Source: Burkholderiaceae bacterium (lineage in GTDB: Bacteria; Pseudomonadota; Gammaproteobacteria; Burkholderiales; Burkholderiaceae_D). From it: 64,000 nt of DNA. The stretch lies in assembly GCA_030158675.1 (NCBI GenBank), contig JAOASL010000040.1:1-64000 (forward strand), written 5' to 3'. Each line of letters begins with the position of its first letter. The stretch's first letter is position 1. The translations under genes and the position numbers were made by a program. Shown piece by piece: positions 44,851-52,949 of the stretch. A model generated the notes under the pieces. The model had not been told where the DNA came from and did no database searches. It saw only the letters and a program-made list of their open reading frames with translations.

Positions 44851-46113
44851 GTGTCCCCTACTACCTTGCAGCTCATCGCCGCCGTTCTGTTCGCACTGGC
44901 GCTGATTCATACCTTTTCCACCTCGGTGTTTGAGCGGCTTGCACACGCCCGGCCTGCGCATGCCGGGCTGTGGCATTTACTGGGTGAAGTCGAGGTCGTC
45001 TTCGGCTTTTGGGCCATGGTGCTGATCGTCGCGATGGCGCTGCTGACGACGAAGAGCGACGCCGTCGCCTATCTGGACAGCCGCAATTTCACCGAGCCGA
45101 TGTTTGTGTTCGCCATCATGGTGGTGGCCGGCAGCCGTCCGGTTCTGCAGGGTGCGCGCCACTTGGTCGATCTGCTGGTGCGGCTGATGCCGCTGCCCGG
45201 AAAGCTCGCATTCGTCTTTAACGCGCTGGCCATGGTGCCCTTGCTGGGTTCCTTCATCACCGAGCCGGCAGCGATGACGCTGGCGGCGTTGCTGCTGCGC
45301 GACCCGGTCTTCGCGAAAGCCTCGACCCGGCTGCGCTACGCGACGCTCGGCGTGCTGTTTGTGAATATATCGATTGGCGGCACGCTCACGCCGTTCGCCG
45401 CGCCGCCGGTGCTGATGGTGGCGGCCAAATGGCAATTCGACCTGACCTACATGCTCACGCATTTTGGCTGGAAGGCCGCGATCGCAGTACTGATCAACGC
45501 CGCCGCGCTGACCCTGTTGTTTGCCCGCGAGATCCGGCAAATGCCGGCGGCCGCCGCTCCGGATGCCGCGCGCGTGCCGCTGCCACTGCTGGCGCTGCAT
45601 CTGTTGTTCCTGGTCGGCATCGTGGTGTTCGCCCATCATCCGGCCGCATTCATGGCGGTGCTGCTGCTATTCATGGGCACGGCCACCGCTTATCCGCGGC
45701 ACCAGGACCGGCTGATCCTGCGCGAAGGCCTGCTGGTGGCCTTCTTCCTGGGCGGACTGGTGGTGCTGGGCGGCCAGCAGCAATGGTGGCTCGAGCCGCT
45801 GCTGATGCGCATGGACGCGACCTCGGTCTATTACGGCGCGACTGCACTGACTGCCATCACGGACAACGCGGCGCTGACCTATCTGGGTTCGCTGGTGGAC
45901 GGCCTGTCGGAAGAATTTAAATACGCACTGGTGTCCGGCGCCGTCACCGGCGGCGGCCTGACCATCATCGCGAATGCGCCGAACCCGGCCGGCGCATCGA
46001 TCCTGCGCTCGCGTTTCAGTGACGGCACCATTAGCGCCGCCGGCCTGCTGGCCGGCGCAGCCTTGCCAACGCTGGTCGCCATCGCCTGTTTCCGCTTGCT
46101 GCCGAACCTGTAG
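44851..46113 (+). CDS. Putative Na+/H+ antiporter (PF07399 family)
   Basis: 420 residues with about eleven helices. LWHLLGEVEVVFGFWAMV, NISIGGTLTPFAAPPVLMVA and ALTAITDNAALTYLGSLVDG are conserved in this putative antiporter family. The start is GTG 44851 with GGAG six bases before it. Cation and coupling are not proven for the family. Confidence 0.82.
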   Translation: MSPTTLQLIAAVLFALALIHTFSTSVFERLAHARPAHAGLWHLLGEVEVVFGFWAMVLIVAMALLTTKSDAVAYLDSRNFTEPMFVFAIMVVAGSRPVLQGARHLVDLLVRLMPLPGKLAFVFNALAMVPLLGSFITEPAAMTLAALLLRDPVFAKASTRLRYATLGVLFVNISIGGTLTPFAAPPVLMVAAKWQFDLTYMLTHFGWKAAIAVLINAAALTLLFAREIRQMPAAAAPDAARVPLPLLALHLLFLVGIVVFAHHPAAFMAVLLLFMGTATAYPRHQDRLILREGLLVAFFLGGLVVLGGQQQWWLEPLLMRMDATSVYYGATALTAITDNAALTYLGSLVDGLSEEFKYALVSGAVTGGGLTIIANAPNPAGASILRSRFSDGTISAAGLLAGAALPTLVAIACFRLLPNL

Positions 46114-46158
46114 CGACTGCGGCGCACCGGGGGCCAAGCCGCCAATCCGGACAGCGGG

Positions 46159-46392
46159 CTACCTGGTCGCGCGCTTCTTGCGCCGGTAGCCCAGCCAGAC
46201 GCGGATGCCAACGGCGGCCACCAGCAGCGCGAGCAAGAGCGCGGTCTGCGCGCCGCCGAACACATCGCCCGGCCGGTCGTCCGCTGCGAGATAGCGTTCG
46301 GGATGAAGCAAGACCAGTCCGGCCATCAGGACCGTCGCAATCAGCAGGATTCGGATCAGCCGGAACAGCAGGCGCTTGCCCAGGTCGTGCAT
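46159..46392 (-). CDS. Small two-helix membrane protein
   Basis: 77 residues: basic N-terminus, helix one (LLIATVLMAGLVLLHP, about 16-31), a hydrophilic loop (ERYLAADDRPGDVF) and helix two (TALLLALLVAAVGIRVWLG), ending in RRKKRATR. No family is recognised. It is divergent from the FliO-like gene. The coding call rests on frame, length and membrane pattern. Confidence 0.55.
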   Translation of the reverse strand: MHDLGKRLLFRLIRILLIATVLMAGLVLLHPERYLAADDRPGDVFGGAQTALLLALLVAAVGIRVWLGYRRKKRATR

Positions 46393-46640
46393 GTTTTCCT
46401 CAGATGGGAATCTATCGGGGCAACATTGTGTCACAGGCCGCGCTGATCGCCGCAGATGGTGCATTTCAGCGCGCACGGTCGGACCGAAGTGCTGCAAAAT
46501 ATCCGGATCGCGTTCCGGCGCAAATCCGCATGATGAGTCGCAGCGACCATGCCAACACTGGCGCTGAGCACTATCGCCTTCGGACCCGCTCCCCCCAACC
46601 GCAACCGGCCAGACACCGACCAGAAACGAGGACCCACGAC

Positions 46641-47033
46641 ATGCGCACAACAGACTGGTTGTCCTTCGCGGTAAGCTTCGGCACTGTTCTCGCCTTGCTG
46701 GGCACGGTGCTGTACCTGGTCCGGCGTCTGCAGCGGCGCGGCATGGCAGGCTTGCCGCAACGGCGCATCCGTATTCTGGATAGCCTATCGGTCGGACCGC
46801 GGCAGAAAATCGTGCTGCTGCGCGTGAAGGAACAGGACATCCTGATCGGCATTTCAGTGCAGCAGATCAGTACACTGGCCAGCTTTGCGCCGGACGACAG
46901 CGAAGCGCCCCCCGTCTCCGACCCGGTTCCGGACACGGCCGCAGGCGCCGGTGGCGAGCCGCTTGGATCGCTGGCCGCGCGGCTGTCCGATAGGTTGAAG
47001 GCCTTGGGCACTGGCCAGCGGCATCTGGATTGA
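46641..47033 (+). CDS. FliO/MopB-like small membrane protein, orphan
   Basis: 130 residues. One N-terminal helix (LSFAVSFGTVLALLGTVLYL) is followed by a short basic region and RIRILDSLSVGPRQKIVLLR, then VKEQDILIGISVQQISTL. This is the FliO pattern of an anchored beta domain (export-gate assembly factor of flagella). No flagellar gene is nearby. The C-terminal 40 residues are low-complexity. ATG 46641 has GAGGA upstream. Confidence 0.65.
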   Translation: MRTTDWLSFAVSFGTVLALLGTVLYLVRRLQRRGMAGLPQRRIRILDSLSVGPRQKIVLLRVKEQDILIGISVQQISTLASFAPDDSEAPPVSDPVPDTAAGAGGEPLGSLAARLSDRLKALGTGQRHLD

Positions 47034-47057
47034 TACTCGATACTCTTAGTGCCTTTA

Positions 47058-47133
47058 ACAAAACATCGATGGCCAGGCGCATCGTCGCAGACAGGTCGAC
47101 CGGATAGGCAAGACGGCGCAACGACGCCAGCAG
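47058..47133. repeat. Second copy of dispersed repeat, extended form
   Basis: 47058-47088 matches 22530-22560 at 28 of 31 bases (ACAAAAC.TCG.TGGCCAGGC core). Here the left half is followed by about 35 extra bases before GCCAGCAG (47126-47133) is reached, so the short hairpin of the first copy is opened. It lies between the FliO-like and SPOR-like genes. Confidence 0.6.
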
Positions 47134-47204
47134 CCTAACGGGATAGCGGGATAGGCTCTTAACCGACAATTTGAAGTAACCGCAGCAATTAATGAGGCCG
47201 CAGC

Positions 47205-48359
47205 GTGAGCACTAGCAACAAGGGAAGCAGCAGCGACAAGTTCGATACGGAAGAAATTTTTCGACGCGCGCTTGGTCAGCGTGACGCGGACGGATCGGCA
47301 AATGCCGCAGAGATGAAGACCAGCCGCAATGAGCGCAACGACCGGCATTATCCTGGCGACCGCACTGAACCCACGCTGGATGAACCGCCGTTTGATCCCA
47401 CACCGGATTCGTCCCCTGAGCTACCGCCTGAGCCGTGGCGCGACTCCCGATTCGATACCGAGCCGGCTTTGCCACCCGTGCCGTCGCCGCAACCCGATGA
47501 GATTCTGCCCGCAGGCAGCCGCCCGCGAAATTTCCTGCGCTGGACACTGGTCACTGCGCTGACCGTGTTCGTGTCGGCCGCCATCGGACTAGTGCTGCTG
47601 ATCGCGCCGGGCAAGTCGCCGAACCTTCCAGATTCGCCGCTGCTGAAGCAACTGCTGCCGCAGTGGGCACAAGATGCGCTGATAACGATTGCGGGCAAGC
47701 AGGTCGACAAATCCGAGAGCGCCGGGCCATCCGAACCGTCCGCACCACTGGCAACTGCCAATACCTCGCCGGTAGCGGCACCAGACATCAGTAGCTCAGC
47801 TGCCGCAACCGAAGCCAGCGAGCCGGCTACCGCCTTGGCGCCGGCCGAGGTGCCGCCGACGTCCGACGCTACGCTGGCGCCGCCAAGGCAAGAGCCGGCA
47901 CAGACCCAAGCGGCTGAGACAGCGGCTGAGGCAGCGCCCAAGATCAGCGGCACGAACGGCGCCGGCCTGCAAACCAAAACCGCAAAACCGCAATCCAAAG
48001 CCACTTCTGCAAAACAAGAGCCGACTGTCGCGGTACGCACGCCCACGGCGACACGCGCGGAACGCGATGCAGTTCAGGCAATTCGTGCGGCTGCACCGGG
48101 CAGCGTATTCGTTCAGCATATATCGCTCGGCACGATGGCCGATGCGCGTGCCTGGCGTGTCCGGCATCCTGCACTGTCGCAAGCGCGGATTGTCGCTATC
48201 AACACGCCGGGCAGGGGTGTCAGGTTTGCCGTTCTGTCCGGGCCTTTCCAGACGCGCAAGCAGGCCGACGCATTCGCGCAGCGTCACGGCGTGCCGCCCA
48301 AACCCTGGGTACGCCCGGCGACATCGTTGCGGGCCGCGCTGTTCTCGTCCGGGCGCTGA
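47205..48359 (+). CDS. Single-pass membrane protein with C-terminal SPOR-like domain
   Basis: 384 residues from a GTG start. Residues 1-108 are charged and Pro-rich and should be cytoplasmic; one helix lies at about 110-132 (WTLVTALTVFVSAAIGLVLL). A long Ala/Pro/Glu linker spans 140-290. The last 75 residues (GSVFVQHISLGTMADARAWR; VRFAVLSGPFQTRKQADAFA) have the SPOR repeat pattern that binds denuded peptidoglycan at septa. Probably an envelope or division protein. Confidence 0.72.
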   Translation: MSTSNKGSSSDKFDTEEIFRRALGQRDADGSANAAEMKTSRNERNDRHYPGDRTEPTLDEPPFDPTPDSSPELPPEPWRDSRFDTEPALPPVPSPQPDEILPAGSRPRNFLRWTLVTALTVFVSAAIGLVLLIAPGKSPNLPDSPLLKQLLPQWAQDALITIAGKQVDKSESAGPSEPSAPLATANTSPVAAPDISSSAAATEASEPATALAPAEVPPTSDATLAPPRQEPAQTQAAETAAEAAPKISGTNGAGLQTKTAKPQSKATSAKQEPTVAVRTPTATRAERDAVQAIRAAAPGSVFVQHISLGTMADARAWRVRHPALSQARIVAINTPGRGVRFAVLSGPFQTRKQADAFAQRHGVPPKPWVRPATSLRAALFSSGR

Positions 48360-48375
48360 CGGCTCGCCGATAGCG

Positions 48376-48426
48376 TAACGCCGCGGAGGCCGTTCCGGCG
48401 ACCCCGGCGTTATGGCACCTTTTTAT
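48376..48426 (+). terminator. Terminator-like structure after the SPOR-like gene
   Basis: Outer arms TAACGCCG / CGGCGTTA enclose an inner CGGA / TCCG hairpin; CACCTTTTTA follows. It begins 17 bases after the stop codon. Confidence 0.5.
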
Positions 48427-48545
48427 TGCGGCACCCTTTTAAACAGCCAAATCCGTTGCCTGCGGCGACCGTTACAATCGGTAGATGATCGCGTGCCGCC
48501 AGCGGTGCGCATCGACTTTTTTGCGCACAAACAAGGAGACTGGCT

Positions 48546-49004
48546 GTGAGCACGATCGCGCAACTGCGGCGCATTCTGAAGGAGAACCACACCATTGCGG
48601 TCGTCGGGCTGTCGGCCGACTGGTTTCGTCCTTCGTATTTCGCCGCGAAGTACATGCAGGAGCATGGCTTTCGCATCATCCCGGTGAATCCGAAGTACGA
48701 CGAGATCCTCGGCGAGAAATGCTATCCGGACCTCAAGTCCATCCCCGGGAAAATCGACATCGTCGATGTCTTCCGCAAGCCGCAGGACTGCGTGCCGATC
48801 GCACGCGATGCCGTCGAGATCGGCGCGAAAGTGCTGTGGCTGCAAATCGGCGTGATCAATGACGAAGCCGTGCAAGTCGCCGAAGCGGCGGGACTCGATG
48901 TCGTCATGGATCGCTGCGTGAAAATCGAATACGCGCGCCTGTTCGGTGGCCTGGGCTGGTTCGGCGTGAATACGAAAGTGATCTCCGCCCGCCGCCCCGT
49001 CTGA
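48546..49004 (+). CDS. CoA-binding protein (YccU type)
   Basis: 152 residues with the CoA-binding Rossmann fold: TIAVVGLSADWFRPSYFAAK, RIIPVNPKYDEILG, and WLQIGVINDEA. The family matches succinyl-CoA ligase alpha N-domains; its role is unknown. The GTG start has AAGGAG upstream. metY follows 29 bases later, so the two may be co-transcribed. Confidence 0.88.
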   Translation: MSTIAQLRRILKENHTIAVVGLSADWFRPSYFAAKYMQEHGFRIIPVNPKYDEILGEKCYPDLKSIPGKIDIVDVFRKPQDCVPIARDAVEIGAKVLWLQIGVINDEAVQVAEAAGLDVVMDRCVKIEYARLFGGLGWFGVNTKVISARRPV

Positions 49005-49033
49005 CCTACCCTGTCCGAATCGCACACTCCATC

Positions 49034-50317
49034 ATGGCAAAAGACCACGTCTACGACTTCGACACCCTGTGCCTGCATGCCGGCCAGATTCCCGATGCGG
49101 CCACCGGCGCACGCGCCGTGCCCATCTACCAGACCACCTCCTATGTGTTTGACAGCGCCGAGCACGCGTCCAGCCTGTTCAATCTGCAGACCTTCGGCAA
49201 CGTCTATTCGCGACTGTCGAACCCGACGGTGGCCGTGCTCGAGGAGCGCGTCGCCGCGCTCGAGAATGGCCGCGCGGCACTCGCCACCGGCAGCGGCATG
49301 GCCGCGCAGATGATCGCGATGCTGAACGTCTGCCAGGCCGGCGACGAGATTGTCGCCGCCCGCACCCTGTATGGCGGCACGCATACGCAGCTGGCAGTGA
49401 ATTTCCGCAAACTCGGCATCACGACCACTTTTGTCGACAGCGAGGATCCGGAGAATTTCGCGCGCGCGATCACACCGAAGACCAAGCTGCTGTATGCGGA
49501 AACGATCGGCAATCCGTCGATGAACGTGCTCGATATCGAGAAGGTCGCGGCGATCGCGAATGCACACGATCTGCCGCTGTTCGTCGACAACACCTTTGCC
49601 AGTCCCTACCTGTGCCGCCCGTTCGAATGGGGTGCGGCTGTCGTGATGCATTCGGCCACTAAATTTCTCGGTGGCCACGGCACGACGATGGGCGGCATCG
49701 TCGCCGAATCCGGCAAGTTCAACTGGGGCAACGGCAAGTTCCCGACGATGACCGAGCCTTCCGAGGGCTACCACGGTGTGCGTTTCTACGAAACCTTCGG
49801 CGATTTCGGCTTTACGATGAAATGCCGGATGGAAGGCATGCGTACCTTCGGTCCGGTGCTGTCGCCGATGAGTGCCTTCATGCTGCTGCAGGGTGTCGAG
49901 ACGCTGCACCTGCGCATGGAGCGCCATTGCAGCAACGCGCTGAAGATTGCGCAGTACCTGAGCGAGCATCCGAAAGTCTCCTGGGTCAATTACCCGGGAC
50001 TAGCAAATAACAAGTATTACGATCTGGCTCAGAAATACCTGCCCAAGGGCGCCGGCGCGGTTCTGTCCTTCGGCATCAAGGGTGGCGCAGCAGCAGGGCA
50101 GAAATTCATCGAAAATGTCGAATTCCTTTCGCACCTGGCCAACATCGGTGATGCGAAGACGCTGGTGATCCATCCGGCATCGACCACGCATCGGCAGCTG
50201 TCGGAAGAACAGCAGTTGGCCGCCGGTGTGCCGCCTGACCTGATCCGCCTGGCAGTCGGCATCGAATCGGTGGACGATATCCTGTGGGACATCGACCAGG
50301 CGCTGTCGAAAACCTGA
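49034..50317 (+). CDS. metY: O-acetylhomoserine aminocarboxypropyltransferase
   Basis: 427-residue PLP enzyme of the Cys/Met metabolism family. It joins O-acetylhomoserine with sulfide to make homocysteine. The PLP lysine is in MHSATKFLGGHG; SRLSNPTVAVLEERVA and the C-terminal VIHPASTTHRQLSEEQ are typical MetY features. No riboswitch was recognised in the 29-base upstream spacer. Confidence 0.93.
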   Translation: MAKDHVYDFDTLCLHAGQIPDAATGARAVPIYQTTSYVFDSAEHASSLFNLQTFGNVYSRLSNPTVAVLEERVAALENGRAALATGSGMAAQMIAMLNVCQAGDEIVAARTLYGGTHTQLAVNFRKLGITTTFVDSEDPENFARAITPKTKLLYAETIGNPSMNVLDIEKVAAIANAHDLPLFVDNTFASPYLCRPFEWGAAVVMHSATKFLGGHGTTMGGIVAESGKFNWGNGKFPTMTEPSEGYHGVRFYETFGDFGFTMKCRMEGMRTFGPVLSPMSAFMLLQGVETLHLRMERHCSNALKIAQYLSEHPKVSWVNYPGLANNKYYDLAQKYLPKGAGAVLSFGIKGGAAAGQKFIENVEFLSHLANIGDAKTLVIHPASTTHRQLSEEQQLAAGVPPDLIRLAVGIESVDDILWDIDQALSKT

Positions 50318-50352
50318 TTTTTTGTAAACCCCGGCAATAAGTGAGAAGCACC

Positions 50353-50559
50353 ATGAAAAAACTGTCCGCTGCCCTGATCGTCCTGCTCCTGTCAGCCTCG
50401 ATCATACCGGTCTCGATGGCCGGTGCACCGCCGAAAGTCGATCCAAACGCGCCGCCGCCCGTGTACTGGGAACCGGAACCGGAGCAGGAAGCGCCGGTGA
50501 AGAAAGAAAAGAAGGCCAAAGTGAAAAAAGAGAAGAAGGCAGCGCCGGAAAAGAACTGA
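50353..50559 (+). CDS. Small exported Pro/Lys-rich protein
   Basis: 68 residues. A signal peptide (about 1-25, ending SMAG/A) is followed by a Pro/Glu segment (VDPNAPPPVYWEPEPEQEAP) and a Lys/Glu repeat tail (KKEKKAKVKKEKKAA). No family is recognised. The charged repeat suggests binding to nucleic acid or envelope polymers, but nothing proves it. ATG 50353 follows AGAAG. Confidence 0.6.
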   Translation: MKKLSAALIVLLLSASIIPVSMAGAPPKVDPNAPPPVYWEPEPEQEAPVKKEKKAKVKKEKKAAPEKN

Positions 50560-50716
50560 TATCGGCCGTCCTCACCTGCCCGCCGGACCGGGCGACATGC
50601 CGCCGGCCCGGCGGCAGTCTCTGCTATTACCGCCCTCCGCTTTACCGCCGCCCCCGGCATTGCCGCTCCCGCCTGTCTGCTTTGCTTTTGCCTGGCGCAC
50701 CGGCAGCAGAAACACT

Positions 50717-50745
50717 CTACTGAAACATATTTTGTTTTGAAGTAG
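50717..50745 (+). promoter_or_regulatory. Promoter with overlapping imperfect palindrome before the ArsR gene
   Basis: A 29-bp imperfect dyad, CTACT at 50717-50721 and AGTAG at 50741-50745 with AAACA/TTGTT inside, lies in an A/T-rich island 33 bases before the ATG. A possible -35 (CTGAAA, 50720) and -10 (TAGAAT, 50743) are 17 bases apart and overlap the dyad. This fits autorepression by the next gene; inferred. Confidence 0.5.
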
Positions 50746-50777
50746 AATGAAACTCTTCGTTTGCTGCCCGGACGACC

Positions 50778-51092
50778 ATGAGCCCCGAAACCACCTTCGA
50801 CCTGCCCGCACTGCGCGCCGCCTCTAATGAGGCCTGTGCGCTGATGCGCGTGATGTCCAACCCCGACCGACTGCTGCTGCTGTGCCAGCTGTCTCAGGGC
50901 GAGCGGCGAGTCGGCGAACTGGAGGAGCTGCTGGACATCCAGCAACCGACGCTGTCGCAACAACTCGCGGTGCTGCGCGAAGAGGCGCTGGTCGAGACGC
51001 GGCGCGACGGCAAGCAGATTTATTACCGGATCGCCAGTGAAAAAGTGCTGACTATCCTCGAAGTGCTGTACGGCTTGTATTGCAAACCCTGA
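50778..51092 (+). CDS. ArsR/SmtB-family regulator, BigR/SqrR type
   Basis: 104-residue winged-helix repressor (QQPTLSQQLAVLREEALVET recognition region, then RRDGKQIYYR wing). Cys36 (LLLLCQL) and Cys102 (LYGLYCKP) are 66 residues apart, the same spacing as the persulfide-sensing cysteine pair of BigR and SqrR. It should therefore derepress the operon on sulfide or persulfide stress. YeeE/YedE genes follow, as in bigR operons. Confidence 0.88.
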   Translation: MSPETTFDLPALRAASNEACALMRVMSNPDRLLLLCQLSQGERRVGELEELLDIQQPTLSQQLAVLREEALVETRRDGKQIYYRIASEKVLTILEVLYGLYCKP

Positions 51093-51105
51093 ACGAGACT
51101 CTGAC

Positions 51106-51534
51106 ATGACGATTGACTGGCAACATTTCACTCCCGGACTTTCGCTGATCGGCGGCGTGCTGATTGGCATCTCGTCGGCCCTGTTCATCCTCGGCAATGG
51201 CCGCATCGCAGGTATCAGCGGCATCCTCGGCGGCCTGCTGCGCCCGATGCGGGGCGACGTGCAATGGCGGCTCGCGTTTCTGCTCGGGCTGATCGCTGCG
51301 CCCTTGCTGGTGTACCTGTTCATGCCATTTACTGAGCCGACCATTGATGCCGACACCGGCACGCTGCTGGCGGCCGGCCTGCTGGTGGGGGTTGGTACCC
51401 GCTATGCAGGGGGCTGCACCAGCGGGCATGGCGTCTGCGGACTGTCCCGGCTGTCGCCGCGCTCGCTGATCGCCACACTGGCTTTCATGGGGGCCGGCGT
51501 CGGCATCGTGTTCGTGATGCGCCATCTGTCCTGA
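51106..51534 (+). CDS. YeeE/YedE-family membrane protein, first half (PmpA-like)
   Basis: 142 residues with four predicted helices. GTRYAGGCTSGHGVCGLSRLS contains the conserved family cysteine in GGCTSGH. YeeE/YedE proteins carry thiosulfate or other sulfur compounds; split two-gene forms follow BigR-type regulators. It starts 13 bases after the regulator. Confidence 0.87.
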   Translation: MTIDWQHFTPGLSLIGGVLIGISSALFILGNGRIAGISGILGGLLRPMRGDVQWRLAFLLGLIAAPLLVYLFMPFTEPTIDADTGTLLAAGLLVGVGTRYAGGCTSGHGVCGLSRLSPRSLIATLAFMGAGVGIVFVMRHLS

Positions 51535-51547
51535 TTCGGAGAATCTC

Positions 51548-52012
51548 ATGCGACAACATATCGATACCCTGTCCTCTTTCATCATCGGCCTGATCTTCGG
51601 CATTGGCCTGATCCTGGCAGGCATGACCGATCCGTCGAAAGTGATCGGCTTTCTCGACCTGACCGGCAGCTGGGATCCGTCACTCGCCTTCGTAATGGGC
51701 GGCGCCATCCTGGTCGGCGTACTGGCCTTCCGCTTCGCGCACCAGCGCACTGCAAACTTCCTGGGCGGCGCCATGCGCCTGCCGACCAGTCGTGATATCG
51801 ACCTGCGTCTGGTTGGCGGCAGCCTGGTATTCGGCATCGGCTGGGGCATGGCCGGTTTCTGCCCGGGCCCGGCGCTGACCGCGCTCGGCACCGGCAATCC
51901 GAAGGCGGCAATTTTCGTCGCTGCAATGATTGCAGGCATGGCAATATTCGAATTCGCCGACCGGCTCTGGCATGCGCCGCGCCGCGAACGCAAACCGCAG
52001 TCGTCCAACTGA
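51548..52012 (+). CDS. YeeE/YedE-family membrane protein, second half (PmpB-like)
   Basis: 154 residues with four helices. GLIFGIGLILAGMTDPSKV and GWGMAGFCPGPAL hold the second-half motif with its conserved cysteine. It should pair with the preceding gene to form the full sulfur transporter. It starts 13 bases after its partner; no rhodanese or beta-lactamase-like persulfide dioxygenase follows. Confidence 0.87.
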   Translation: MRQHIDTLSSFIIGLIFGIGLILAGMTDPSKVIGFLDLTGSWDPSLAFVMGGAILVGVLAFRFAHQRTANFLGGAMRLPTSRDIDLRLVGGSLVFGIGWGMAGFCPGPALTALGTGNPKAAIFVAAMIAGMAIFEFADRLWHAPRRERKPQSSN

Positions 52013-52031
52013 CCCAACCAGGGAGCCTTCA

Positions 52032-52241
52032 ATGAAAGCCAATGTCGGAAGTCTTGACCGCGCACTTCGTATCGTCGGCGGTGCCATCCTGATCGCACTC
52101 ACGCTGATGAACACGATCGGCCCGTGGGGCTGGATCGGCATCGTCCCTATTCTCACCGGTCTGTTCCGCTTCTGCCCCGCCTATACGCTGCTGGGTCTGC
52201 GTACCTGCCCGGCCGACAGCGCGGGCAAGAGCGCGAACTGA
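52032..52241 (+). CDS. DUF2892 (YgaP-type) membrane protein
   Basis: 69 residues. NVGSLDRALRIVGGAILIAL, then the central GPWGWIGIVPILTGLFRFCP, and LLGLRTCP are the DUF2892 pattern, the membrane part of YgaP, in which a rhodanese domain is normally attached. Here it stands alone. GGGAG precedes ATG 52032. Part of the sulfur-stress operon. Confidence 0.87.
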   Translation: MKANVGSLDRALRIVGGAILIALTLMNTIGPWGWIGIVPILTGLFRFCPAYTLLGLRTCPADSAGKSAN

Positions 52242-52244
52242 TCG

Positions 52245-52886
52245 ATGGCCAAAGGTTTTTCTAATCCGCGCGCGACTTGGGACAGCCGTTTCTCGACGGC
52301 TGACTATATCTTCGGCACCGAACCGAACGCATGGCTGGCCACCCACGCCGGACTGTTGAAGCCGGGCATGCGCGTGCTGGCCGTTGCCGATGGCGAGGGC
52401 CGCAACAGTGTGTGGATGGCCAGGCGCGGCCTCGAAGTCGATGCCTTCGACATCTCGCCGGTCGGCGTCGACAAGGCGAGAAAGCTCGCACAGGCAAGCG
52501 GTGCGCAAGTGAATTTCCAAGTCTGCAGTGTCGAGGACTTTGCGTGGAAGGTCGGCGAATACGATGCAGTGGTCGCCGTCTTCATTCAGTTCGCCGATCC
52601 GGACACGCGTGCGGCCTTGTTCCGGCGAATGAAATCGGCGCTGAAGCCGGACGGACTGATCCTGCTGCAAGGCTATACACCGAAGCAGCTCGAGTACAAG
52701 ACCGGTGGCCCGCCAAACCTCGACCACCTGTACACCGAAGCGTTATTGCGCGAAGCGTTCGGCGACATGGACATCGCCGAGCTGCGTTTGTACGAAGACC
52801 TGCTGACCGAAGGCAGCCAGCACAGCGGGCAATCGGCACTGGTCGGTCTGGTGGCCCGCAAAGCGTTCGGCTGTCATTTCCGCTGA
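52245..52886 (+). CDS. SAM methyltransferase of the sulfur-stress operon
   Basis: 213 residues, TehB/thiol-methyltransferase-like group. Motif I is VLAVADGEGRNSVWMA, with DGEGRN as in many small-molecule methyltransferases, then DAFDISPVG. It starts 3 bases after the DUF2892 gene. Methylation of a thiol or sulfide would fit the operon, but this is inference. Confidence 0.8.
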   Translation: MAKGFSNPRATWDSRFSTADYIFGTEPNAWLATHAGLLKPGMRVLAVADGEGRNSVWMARRGLEVDAFDISPVGVDKARKLAQASGAQVNFQVCSVEDFAWKVGEYDAVVAVFIQFADPDTRAALFRRMKSALKPDGLILLQGYTPKQLEYKTGGPPNLDHLYTEALLREAFGDMDIAELRLYEDLLTEGSQHSGQSALVGLVARKAFGCHFR

Positions 52887-52912
52887 GCTTCGCTGCAAAG
52901 CGGATGAACGTA

Positions 52913-52940
52913 AAAAAACCGGGACATCCCCGGTTTTTTA
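52913..52940. terminator. Bidirectional Rho-independent terminator
   Basis: AAAAAACCGGG pairs with CCCGGTTTTTT around a 5-base loop. It gives a T-run on each strand between the rightward methyltransferase and leftward bioB. Confidence 0.9.
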
Positions 52941-52949
52941 TTTGGCTGA

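Noticed and set aside
50597..50616. GC-rich hairpin TGCCGCC/GGCGGCA as a terminator of the small Lys-rich gene
   Set aside because: Only a 7-bp stem without T-run in a pyrimidine-rich GC stretch; too weak to call.
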